DNA of 64,000 bases from Antedon bifida (Eukaryota; Echinodermata; Crinoidea; Comatulida; Antedonidae): contig OY727102.1 in NCBI GenBank assembly GCA_963402885.1, positions 18,848,001 through 18,912,000 on the forward strand. Reading direction: 5' to 3'. Made by a program: the position numbers and the translations under genes. The notes below the pieces were generated by a model. That model had not been told where the DNA came from, searched no databases, and worked only from the letters and a program-made list of their open reading frames with translations. Shown piece after piece: positions 37,208 through 54,300 of the stretch (position 1 is its first letter; the number at the start of each line of letters is the position of its first letter).

Positions 37208-37486
37208 CTGTAACACGTAAATATTGTCTGTTTACTGTACTTGTACAAGGAAGATGAAATAATAATTTTAGACAGACATTAAATATTAAATTCATATGAA
37301 TATATACCTTTATGAATAGTTTAATTAACAGAAAAATCTTTGCATAATTTATTTCTTCGAATCTTAAGTGTTTCTAAAACAACAGAGGTTAAATCATCTG
37401 AATAAGAAATGTAAGCATTGCCTAGGATGTATTTACAAACTCTTTTCTGGCTATTTTAAAATTATTGCTCTTTAAACCTGAATTCA

Positions 37487-37790
37487 AAAGCTCTGTTAAC
37501 TTTTCTGGCTGTTTTACTTTATCGTTTTGATTTAGCTTTTCGCTTTTTTTTTGTATCTCCATTGAGATCCAGCCACTGATACCCACATCATTGTCATTTT
37601 TCAGTAATTTGCCTTTGGATTTATATTATATATTTTTAGTTATTAATCAAAAGGCAAATTACTGAAAAAATGACAATGCTGTGGGTATCAGTGGCTGGAT
37701 CTCAATGGAGATACAAAAAGAAAAGCTAAATCAAAACGATAAAGTAAAACAGCCAGAAAAATTAGCAAAGCTTTCGGGCAACACTAGCCC
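37487..37790. mobile_element. long palindromic repeat (two inverted PLE-like ends)
   Basis: Left arm about 37487-37622 and right arm about 37655-37773 are inverses sharing TTTTACTTTATCGTTTTGAT, CCATTGAGATCCAGCCACTG and CAGTAATTTGCCTTTGGATT. It could fold into a hairpin with arms of about 120-130 bp. The right arm continues into a hammerhead-like core. Confidence 0.85.
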
Positions 37791-37803
37791 TTCATCAGTG
37801 CAA
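37765..37803 (-). ncRNA. hammerhead-ribozyme-like core (CTGATGA ... GAAA)
   Basis: Minus strand: CTGATGA (37798-37792), stem GGGC/GCCC, GAAA (37775-37772), then AGC-TTT-GCT forming a 3-bp stem III followed by A, an acceptable NUH cleavage triplet. Stem I in this copy pairs poorly, so activity is doubtful. Confidence 0.4.
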
Positions 37804-38391
37804 GTCATATTAATATTTTTAGTTATTTTGATTTTCTCCAGTCAGTAAAGTGTGAATAACATGAACTTTTTATTTTCTATGTTTAAATATAAACGTTAGT
37901 GACTTTTTTCTGTCAATACTTTACTCTGTGATTAGGCCTATTATTTGGCATCGTTGAGATTGTAGGAAACATAACATATATTCTTTTTTTGTAAAATTAT
38001 TTATAATTTAAAATAAGGAAAAAAAACATAAACAAATCAATGCTTAGTAATAACAAAAAAAAATGTCATTACATTATTTTTTAAATAGATACGTTATTTT
38101 AATTACTGTAGGCCTAATAACCATATTATAACATCGCCGCTTATATTTGAATGTGTTTCATCCTTGTTCGTTTTGTTGTTTTTTAATTTATTTATTTATC
38201 GTTATCTTTCTGAAACGTGTTAATATACTATGTATTTATTACCCATCGACTATGTTTGACTGCCAAAAAAATTAATAAAAATGAAACAATACCTATATAG
38301 AGTTTAGTATGTTAAGTTCATCATATTATTATGAACTATAAACATAAACACACACACCTCGTTTTGTCTCTTAACTGCTATAAATATTTAC

Positions 38392-38441
38392 CTTAAACCA
38401 ATTTATAAGGAAACAAAAACATTGAAAAATTGAAAGAATTG
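38392..38441 (-). pseudogene. broken relative of the exon candidate at 37111-37207
   Basis: Same acceptor context (GTTACAG/CAATTCTTT) and a GTAAAT donor, but shorter, and the frame meets TAA after about 12 codons. Surrounding sequence (GCCTAATAACCATATT, ATCGCCGCTT) is also shared between the two loci, showing an old duplication of about 1.2-kb spacing. Confidence 0.45.
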
Positions 38442-38942
38442 CTGTAACCACTAAAACACGTGATAACGTTGGTTCAATATCCTTTACGAGGAAGAAAATG
38501 TTATGATACTTTGATTTTAAAATTAAAAATATATTTTATCATATAAAAAAAGGAAAATAAATTTAAAAACATAGGCCTGAACAAAAAAAAAACATTAAAA
38601 CAATTATTAGTGTGGTGTGATATTTTTCCCCAAATTGTATCCTCTTTATTGTTTATAAATGGACACTTAAAGTGCACATTAATTGCGAAATATAAAAACT
38701 TTTGTGTAATAACTACTTCAAAATGATGCAATATTAATAAAGAATCGTTTCTTTTGATTTAAGTAAAGTTAATAATTTCTATATGTGTTTGTATGGAAAA
38801 TTTAAATCAGTGATTTTATTATTTTTTTGTATTTCAAAAAAAGAAACATCAATCATTTGTAGGTATTTTTTTGTTTGTTTTGTTTTCCACTCTTCCTCTT
38901 TATTGTCGAGCGCATAGAGACATCGTTTATCTGCGCCATATA

Positions 38943-38966
38943 CATCTATCTATCTATCTATCTATT
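38943..38966. repeat. (CTAT)n microsatellite
   Basis: About six TATC/CTAT units followed by (TTA)n. Confidence 0.9.
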
Positions 38967-39120
38967 ATTATTATTATTTTTAATTGGTGACGTTTAATAA
39001 CAATTATCATCAATACGTCAAATGAAATAATTTTATAGAAACACTGATTTTCTAAACCATTGAGGTAGAATCATTTCTAAACTTTCTTAGGCCTATTAAA
39101 AGTGAGTAATTACACGTTTT

Positions 39121-39217
39121 TAGTCGCGTGCAACGCGGCTCTACAGCTCACTATGTCAGTCGGTTGGTCGGTCGGTCGGTAAACACTAACTTGAGCACGC
39201 GACTGCAGCCATCTATA
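39121..39217. mobile_element. MITE family D (TAGTCGCGTGCAACG / GTCGGTCGG)
   Basis: Inverted ends TAGTCGCGTG and CACGCGACT with an inner (GTCG)n run and CTCACTATGTC. Related copies at 42836-42927 and 56384-56492. It marks the right edge of the foreign DNA upstream of astacin gene 2. Confidence 0.8.
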
Positions 39218-40249
39218 TGGCCTTATTATATTATTTAATTATAATTATGATTATCTGCTTAATTGCGATGTTATCAAAAACAAAACATCTTTATAAAATA
39301 TGAACTTTAACTATGAGCTTTATTATGTGTAATCTAGATATAAATTATGGTTAATTCTGACATAGGCGAGCACAATGGAAAAACTTCGCTATAAATCTCC
39401 GCCTTATAAATACCTACCTTATCTATTTTAGATGTACCGCGAAACGTAGATTTGATAACATTAGTTTTGAGTACTACGCTATTGTTCCATTTTTGTCGTT
39501 TACAATGACAAAATTTAGCGTTACCTATCGAAATTTCACGCACTCGCGCTGTTGTTCAACTGGCTTCCGGGTCCGTCACTTCCAGCAAAATGGCCATTGG
39601 TGGCGACATTCAATATTAAATACAAATATTTTAGTGGTTCAACGTATCGTGAGCTAATGCAATTAATTTGTTTTAGATATTCAACTAATCAATTATATTG
39701 ATTAAAGGCATTTACTTTACGTGAACTACAATTTGTTTTAGTAATTTAACTATTATTGAAGGCCTTTACTTTTACGTGAACTACAATGTGATTTTAGTGA
39801 TTTAACTGAATCGAGAACTACAATTTATTTGTTTTAGATATTCAACTAATCAATTATAAAGGCCTTTACTTTACGTGAAATACAATTTTTTTTAGTAATT
39901 GAACTAATTATTTATGCTATTTATTAATCATTTTATCAAATTTAGGCGCGATTCAATGTTACTATAGGAGGCTAATTGAACTAATTATTATAATTATAAA
40001 TGGTGTCTACTACGACCGATATATAAATAGGTTACGAAAGTTGTTATTTGATCTTTTTGTTCCAAAATTAACAAGATGCATCACAAAAAAAACATGCATT
40101 TCTCATCAGTCATATGCATCGGTGTCACCCGATAGATATAACCCATACCGATCAGTGACAAGTGGATGGAGAGGTACGACAGGCTGTGATGTTAAATTAT
40201 AATTCTCAGCTTAAATGATGAATCATGCCTTATTCTAAGTTTTAACTTC

Positions 40250-40600
40250 ATAATACATTATCACAATCATCAGCATCATCCTAAATTTCCATCATACGTC
40301 ATCATACATTTTCATCATACGTCATTATACATTTTCATCATACGTCATTATACGTTTTCATCATACGTCATCATACATTTTCATCATACGTCATTATTCG
40401 TTTTCATCATACGTCATCATACATTTTCATCATACGTCATTATAAGTTTTCATCATACGTCATCATACATTTTCATCATACGTCATTATACGTTTTCATC
40501 CTACGTTATCATACATTTTCATCATACATCAATAATCATACATTTTCATCATACATCATAATCGTACATCATCATCATTATCATCATCATCATTATAGTG
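40250..40600. repeat. CATCATACG-type satellite downstream of astacin gene 3
   Basis: Regular higher-order units TTTTCATCATACGTCATCAT / ACATTTTCATCATACGTCAT, longer and more regular than the copy at 26190-26510. Confidence 0.93.
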
Positions 40601-40814
40601 TCTTTTTGTCACTAGAATGTGCGGAACCAGTCATCCGTTTCCCTCTGAATCTGATTTTCGGGTATTCATACACAAATTAATGAAACATTTTTTATTTAGT
40701 ATTAATTGTTGATTTCGTATTTATTTATTCATATTATTATTATTTTAAAGTAAAATTGGTTTTTGTATCTTAAACTGACACTGTAGATCATTGTGCAATT
40801 ACTTTCTTTTTGTT

Positions 40815-40820
40815 TTTATT
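40815..40820 (-). terminator. poly(A) signal, astacin gene 3
   Basis: AATAAA about 51 nt past the stop at 40871, in the conserved position. Confidence 0.65.
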
Positions 40821-40870
40821 CTTAAACAGTTTTCTTCTTTGTCCTCTTGGAACTCATTTTTGGAGACTTG

Positions 40871-46242
<5,372 letters not shown>

Positions 46243-46312
46243 TGTTTTGGTCACAAGTGGTGTTTGTTAAGCTAAAGCAACACATCTGATAGATTTGCAA
46301 TTGCCCACCACC

Positions 46313-46320
46313 AATTTATA
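46313..46320 (-). promoter_or_regulatory. TATA box, astacin gene 3
   Basis: TATAAATT 71-78 bp upstream of the ATG, with the leader conserved in gene 2. Confidence 0.7.
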
Positions 46321-48390
46321 CTTACTGTTATCTATCTAATACGATACATGTAACATATGCGTTGAAGATTATCTCCAAAGCATTATAAATCAGGAAAACA
46401 AATATTTAGTTTTGTGAAGAAAAAAATGAGATCGACTAGCTTTGAATGAAGCAATTGTTAGGGAATAGGCACTATTTAATTTCAATTGGTAGGTTATTCC
46501 ATATTTTAGCGTCTGCAACTTTGAACGACGAGTTCATCTTACTAATGGTATAGTAGGGTATTGTTATAATTTAAGCGTTCTCCACCACGTGTTAAGTGAG
46601 TATGAATGTATGTTTATTTGATTATGCTTAATTGCAATTATGTTATCAAGAATGTAGTAAAACATCCGTGTTTGCTTAATAGGCGTTCCATAGAGAAAAG
46701 CAGACAAACAACACGAACCGATTACAATATGTTGATTTTACAATTAAATAAGTTGCACGTAGACCTTTATTTATACCATCAACTATTACGTCCAGCTTGA
46801 ATTGATTATTAACCCAAATCATTAAGAAGTAAACGTCATGTTTTCATATACAAAATAGACAGGGCGTAACATATAATACACTAGAAGACATTTAACAATG
46901 TAAAAACGCTTTAATTTTGATCAGATAAATTGCAATATCTGTGGGGAAAATTGGTGTCTAGCAACCTGGAGCCCCATGGGGATTCATCCCACGCCGAGGA
47001 ATAAGACATAAAGTGCGCACAGGCTTTCTGATATAAATGTGAGTGAGTCATGGTATATTCATAATGTTTACCATTTAACCATCTATACACATCAGCTGAA
47101 CTGTAACTAGCTCTGAAAGGGCATGTGAGTTGCATTGGTAGGCGGGACATTTTAACCAATTAAACTTTATGTAGTCACTCCTACGTACTTAATTCAAAAT
47201 ATTACACTACCTGCTTAATTAATTTTTTTTTTTTTATAAACTGATCTCTATAATTCAAAATACGGCAGTAAGTGTAAGTGAGTTTAGTGATTATGTAATC
47301 GTCGTTGATGGTATGCTTACCTGAAATGATTTGCATAAAATGTCATGTGATGCTGGCGTATTGGAATCTTACTAACTAGTGCGGTGGATCAGGTAAGGCG
47401 ATGCCAGCGTATATAGGCTAGAGGTGATAGTGTATTGATGGTTACTGTTTTATGTCGTATGTGTTGTCTCAACTCAAAGAAGTTGTCAGTCGCCGCAGTT
47501 ATATCCGTATCTTGAAATGAATGTTCAATTTATCTTTAAACCGTTGTGAGTTTCATTCATTCATTCAAAATTTTATTTCGGAATCTCTGGTTCATAGAAA
47601 CTAAAATTACGTATAAATTAATTTTAAAAAAACAACAAAAAACTGTACTATTTACTACTACTCAACTCAGGATGGCATTCCACCTGGAGAGCATCTTTGA
47701 CTTATAAGACGTTGTCTATAATCGTTGAGACTAAACAATTTTTACTTGAATTGAGTCTACACATCAGGCCATATATCGATTTTCTTAAACATTTATAAAA
47801 AGAAGGAATTCTACATTGCGTAAACATCATGAGGCTGGCACTGCAATGTCGATGCCTTTCCCATTCCAGTTTTAAAATGTAGGCCTAGAATTACTGTAAA
47901 GCATTTTACTTATTGTAGTGTAATAACTACCTACATTCGTACTTGGGCTAAATATAACCCATACCGATCAGTGACAAGTGGATAGAGAGGTAGGCCTACG
48001 ATAGGCTCTGATGTTAAATTATAATTCTCAGCTCAAATGATGAATCATGCCTTATCCTAAGTTTTAGCGGGCGTTTTCAGCAGCATCAAAACCAACCCTG
48101 TAATCGGCAACATAGCGTTGTTGGATCGTAAAAGTACACGTTCGTTTTTACATTTACTACCTCAGTCCAACTCGTTCAAAGCTTTGCTTAAATGCTTAAA
48201 ACGCGTTTGACTTGACTCTACTAAAATGACCAGGGTTTTGAACGTGACGCGAGCTGAGGAAATCCAAATTAAGTAAATTTCCTCCGACTATCAGAAGCGT
48301 ACTCAGTGTGTAAATGCTCAGACGAAAGAAGTGAAGTTTAAAACCAAATTCGAGGTTTAAGCTTCCAGCCAGGAGGCGTAGGATATATAT
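46321..48390. other. intergenic flank, partly a duplicate of 24.2-26.2 kb
   Basis: Shares ACATGTAACATATGC, TTACGTCCAGCTTGAATTGA, ATGATTTGCATAAAATGTCA and AACCCATACCGATCAGTGAC with the region upstream of astacin gene 1, in the same order. Then comes unique DNA leading into the receptor gene, its likely promoter region. No gene found. The 82-codon minus-strand ORF at 46911-47159 has no paralogous counterpart and is probably chance. Confidence 0.75.
47555..47770 (-). mobile_element. possible non-LTR retroposon 3' fragment
   Basis: On the minus strand it ends in tandem TGAA units (CCGAAATAAAATTTTGAATG AATGAATG), a tail like L2/CR1 elements. No ORF. Weak support. Confidence 0.35.
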
Positions 48391-48399
48391 GTTTGGAAA

Positions 48400-51300
48400 A
48401 TGCGGCTATTTCTAGTGTATGCTTTGATTATTATATCACTGGGACAATGTACAGCATTGGATAGAATAGACAGAGGTAATTGTATTGCTTTTATGTTATA
48501 GATTTTGAAAAAATGGTATTAAAATTGTTATTTAAATTCATTAATTGTATCTTTTATTTAATAAGCTAGCCTCTAATGACTTTCTGTAAAACTTAGTTAA
48601 CCGATTATAATATTCAGTAACGTAAGCCGTTCAATAGGTAACAGATTAATGTTAATTTTTAAAAAAAATAATTTTAATTCATTTAATAATTTTTAATTAT
48701 TTTATTATTAATTATATACATTCGGATATTAACAGACATTCCGGGAGAGCAGAGATGGGTCAGCCCGAAGGGTCTGGTATTGGGAAAGTTGACTTTAAAC
48801 AACAAAAGAGTGCATGTTTCGGGTTCACTCAAACCGTGGAGGAAGTATAAAACAACTCTTTACGCTAATGACTGTGTATGTGATGAACACAACATCTTAT
48901 GGATTATAGATTCTTTTTGTTGCATCGTGTGGTAGTCAAAACAACATATTTTTACTAATTTTATCTATTTTTTAAACATTTTGTTGAATATTTGTATTTA
49001 TTCAAGCTCTCTGATGCAGTTTTCATCTATAACTTTTGGACGAATTGGTCTTTTTTGTTTTTTTTTCCTGTGTTTTTATTTTAGTTCATTTTTTGGGTTT
49101 TTTTTTATTCTATTATTGTGTAGGTCTCAAAGTACATAATGAATGGTAATCATCCTGGTGCTTATTTTAACATATCAAAATAAATACAAGTTATTATCAT
49201 CTTAGTTATCAAAATTTAAAATGATAATACATTACCATTTTGTGTAATTTGTGAAAAGCATTACAAAAAAAAGAGAAAGAAAATTAACGATTTCAACAAA
49301 AGGATAGCTTCTTAAAGATAGGCCATTTAATAAAACACTTGTTTTTACCATATAATTAAAGTTTGTTTTGGGAGAATATTTTATTTAAGTCTCTGTGCTA
49401 ACTTTCAGTTTTCTCTATACAATAAATGCTTCGTGATTGAAGCCACAGTATTAGTCACGTATAATATTTTAAGCGTAGGACAATCAGGGGAGACCGTTCT
49501 GGCAGGGCATATGGAGTCTTAGTTTACTAAGTGACTCATCGATATAGTTAACATTTTAAGACAGTGCAAGTGCAAGTATTAAAAAAGTAATAGTTTGAAT
49601 TTGTTTTATTTATTATACATATTATTATCATCAATTAAAGATTTGAAAATGTTCGCTAATTTTCATTAATAATACTATTGAGGTTGATGTTTTCATAATT
49701 AGTAACAATAATTTTGAAATAAATGTATTGTTAAAAAATGTTAACTACAGTATCATGTGACTCTTTATATATTTGTGTTCAAATTTATACTAATTAGTGT
49801 AACATTTTATACGATTATTGATTATTAGTAATCGAATGTTTATTATCGATTTTTCTTTCTTCAATTGTTCATGTTACATCTAAATGACAGTGCACCTTTT
49901 ATTTTTTGTGTAACCTGTTGAATAACTCACTATATGCCTATAATTATGTTTTATTCTCTTTGTGTACGATAACATTTGAAACATATCAAATTATAGAAAT
50001 AAATGTATAACACGTGGCAGTAAGCCATGTCATTAAGTTAACTAGACGTTTCTTTGTGTGTCAAAATGTTATTTGACATTTATAGGCGTTATTATGATAT
50101 TTCAAATTCATCAAAATAACAGTTGAATTACAGAATTAAATTATGTACACATGTGTGGGAAATATATAGCAAATTAGACGAAAGTTATTAACTAAATAAA
50201 ACGTATGCCTATGTTAAACGTGTGATTTGAGTACTTATCACGTACAGTACTTTCAATAAAAAGAACTGAGAAATCCCAATGCAGATTCTCAGGCCGTATT
50301 AAAAAGATTAAACCTCTAAAATAAGGGAGAGGAATAAGTCAAAATCAAGTCAAACATATATTAAATATGTACATCTACATAGCTATAAATCCAAGTCTCC
50401 GTTACTGTATTTATGTATTATATGTATTTATTTTATTATATTTTGAACTGAGAAATCTCAATGCACACTCTCAGCAGACAGTATTAAAATGACTAAACCT
50501 CTAAAAAGAGAGGGATAGTTAAAATCAAATCAAACATACATTATATATGTACATTCTACCTACATAGCTATAGACACAAGTCTCCAATATTGTAGGCCCC
50601 TATTTGTTTCTTTATATTATCAAAACCAATTTGTAAAGTGGAGTGGTACCGTATACCGTATTTCTTCTAGTAGGTCTACTCTTCATATTATGTTTATAAC
50701 GTTTCCTAATCGTTTGTATGTCTGATGCTTTATTGATATGAATAATGTTATGTAGATTATTGAACTGATAAAAAAACAAAATACTTGGCGTTTCTACAGA
50801 CCAAATCCTTCGAGTATTGGATGACTTGTCGTGTTGTGTGTTGAGATTGTTTAATACTGGGGCACACTATAGGATTTAACGGTTTAATAATACGAAGTAG
50901 CTTCGTGTTTAAAAGTAGTGTAAAATTAAAATAAATAGAATAATCTACAATATAACGTGTATTAGGCCTATATTGGTTTACTTGTTTTTAGGACGGTTTG
51001 TTATTTTTACTTAAATGTCGTTGGTATCAGAATAATAAATAAAATTAATGAACCCATAGAGATATTATAGTGAACTATAATATCTCTTTGATGATTCTCA
51101 TTGTATTCTAATATTAAACAGTTTAACATATTTATTTATTTTATCGGGGATAGCAATCATGACTAAATTAGTTAATTTTCTTTCATTTCAGTGTTATTTT
51201 ATTGCGATTTTGACAGCAATATATGTGACTTTCGACAACAGGCCAATAACGGATATAAGTGGTTAATAACACAGAAACGGACATATACCGACAGAACGGG

Positions 51301-54300
51301 GCCGGAAACAGCGCACTCTAACGGTAATAAACTTTCATGGTCATAATGACACGTCATTTTGCTTTTGATATAATATTGGCATTACCATTGTATAACTTAT
51401 TTATATGATTTTTTAAAAATCATTGTATACGTGGTTGATAACGCAGAAGCGTTTATTTACCGACAGAAGACGGATATAGCGCACTCTATCGGTAATGAAC
51501 TGTCACGGTAAAAATGACGAATGGACCTGTCATAATCAGTGATATAATGTCATCACTAATGTTAAACCTTCTTTCCCTTCTCAATGTTGTTGTATCATAA
51601 CTATAAGATCATACATTACCGACAGAGATTCACCGACAGAACGGTAATAGACGTTGTATTATGTTGTGTAAAGCTGTCTACACTATAAAACTAGTTTTAC
51701 AAAAAAAAAAGTGTGATGTGCCCAAATATGGTAGTGATAAGCTTCAAAGGAATTGTTCCCATTTGGACGCAGACGTGACGCAAGTGAGTTTACTTTTAAA
51801 AGCACAATAAGCGACTGATCGGATGGTTATCGGGTCCTGATATATCAAATTATTGCGGCGCGCGTACGTCATTGAGTTGCGTCCAATTTGGAGCCAAGTA
51901 AAAATGCGGTAATACAATTTGTACAAATTCTTAATGAAATATCAAAAGCAGTGAATTGTAAATCCCTCGTTAAAACACTGCATTACTTTATTGATTTGTA
52001 TCTTGGTTATGGTGAAGTTGTGCGTATAGGTATTCTACTGAAATGCTGTAATGTCTTGTATACAGTGAAATGGAGTACATTGGAAACAATGTAAAGCTCT
52101 GTCTACACTGCAAAACTAGTTTGACAAACAAAGTGTGATGTGCCCCAATATGGTAGTGATATTCCCAAATATGAGATAAGTTTGATAGTGTAGACAGAGC
52201 TTAAGATTAATATAAATATGAGCTGCAGTCCATAATGACATGGCACTCTTCTATCTCATGGAAAGAAGCATGTTTACTGTTACCAACGGAAATTTCTAAT
52301 AAATTTCCACCAAAATTACAACCACTGCTATACCAAACATAGGAAATGCACGTGTTATGAAAAACAAGTTTTCAATTTCCCAAATAGGCATACAATCAGG
52401 TGTTAACTTAAATGCTTTTCTTATAAGTGATAGGCCTACATTTGAATACAAAACGTTTCGGCTTGGTTCCCACCTGACAGGAACGTAAGCCCAACGTAAA
52501 TAATTTAACAAATCATGGTGCGATGGATATCAGAACTGTCGCTTGTGATCATTGTGTTACGTCCCATTAGGAGAACCAGCCATTAATGAGCAACACAAGG
52601 ACCAACAAGCGAGTTGACCAATGACCAGCGACAGTTCAAATAATCCATCGCTTGTGATTAGTCTTCAGTGAGAACTCTCAACAAAATAGGCTTGCATTTT
52701 TTTTACCAGAAACAAAATCAATACATTTAAAATGTGGAGAAGTTTATGCCAAATCCAAATTTTGTTCGGTATGGCTGCAAACCAAACGTGGCATCAATGA
52801 TGATGAATAAAACGCCTAACCTACTTGGACGCGGCACATAATGTTCTCCGAAATTTTCGGATTTGATTTGCATGCAACTTAACAATGTGGTATCCACGAT
52901 AACGTGGGGTTAAGATGCCGTAGATACCGTAATGATTATGACAAAGTAAATCAAATCTATTTAGTCACTCGGGGTAATTGATGTTCACTCATCCTCTATA
53001 TCGATAGTGATGGGGCTTTCCGTGTTTCTTAAAGTCAAGGTCTAAATTATGTTACTTCCCGACACTTTTTGTTTCACATCGTAGGCCTAAATCTACGATA
53101 ACGAAATGTCTATGTTATCAATAAAACATTTGAAAGTGTCGGGTGTAGTATTTATTTTGGCATCTTTTAAGAGAACGGTGTCTTTCAGCTGTTTCTCTTT
53201 TTCTTTAAACAAGAAATTGAAATTTAATACCTTGTAATGTAAAAACCTCAATTCCTCTGGTTTAACCTAGTGTCATGATTTAAATCCAAATCATATAGTA
53301 TGCTATTGCATGTGTATTTAATATTTAAAGATAATATATATAATACAATGCATTAGCATGAGCGTTTGCACTGGAGAGGTTGGATCATGTCGCGAATTAA
53401 CCTTTGCAATGTTTTGTAGTTTTGATATGCGATATTTTATCACCATAACAATATTAATTTTGTCAAGCTATTTTTAGAAATACCTTTAGAAATAGATTTT
53501 GCCTGTTGACTATTAAGTCATTTTAGTTCGGCACTCCCAAATGTTTTGACTGTCGGTGACTGAATTTGAATCAGAGAAAATGGATAACCTTAACCTTACA
53601 TAATCGCATTAATGAATTTAACTAGGCATACAACTGACACAGAAATAATATTCACCGATACAACATTATTTCCTATTCTCATAGAGATGAGCTACTGTGT
53701 TTTGAGTTTTGAAGAGAATGACCAGCTTTTTGGTTTTCCATTCTTCAAGTTAACACTGGTTATTTATCGTAGGCCCTATGTTACGGTAATTGTCATGAAT
53801 TCGTTCTCCCCTCTCACATTTAGGTCAGATTTTGGCCTAACCATTGGCATATGGCCTACCTTAAACAAGCCTCTAGAAAAATTCACAGAAAATTCTCACC
53901 CAATGAAGCCACAATGTGTAATGCTGGTCAGATTTACCTAAATATTGGAAACATTTTGACACATTTGGCGTTTCATACGTATAATACAAAACCAAAACAC
54001 CAACCTAGGTCACTCATCAAAGAGGGAAGAGAATTCTTTCATAATCATAGTAAAGGAATATAAACAATATAAAAAACACAAAACTAGAGACTTCTACTAA
54101 TAATACTAACAACTTTAAATTATCTGCGAATACCCTTATTCAAGGTAAAACAACTTATTTTACGAAAATCCTCTAAAATTCAACAACCAAACTGACCCAG
54201 TCATCTCAATTAACATGCAATATTTGTGTTTTAATATACTTATAGGACGTTATGTGTACACAGAAGCTACTCAAGGAAATCTGGGAGATGCCATCACGAT

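Larger units (their letters stand above)
35535..39217. other. about 3.7 kb inserted between gene 2 core promoter and its distal flank
   Basis: Upstream flank shared with gene 1 (TTATTTAATTATAATTATGA, 24340-24420) resumes only at 39225-39300, after a family D repeat (39121-39217). The interval holds a family B MITE, a long PLE-like palindrome, two related exon-like segments and simple repeats. It shows no complete gene. Confidence 0.65.

Noticed and set aside
53612-54063. Overlapping ORFs of 109 and 70 codons in the receptor intron
   Set aside because: No flanking splice sites in phase and no domain; inserting them would break the MAM domain.
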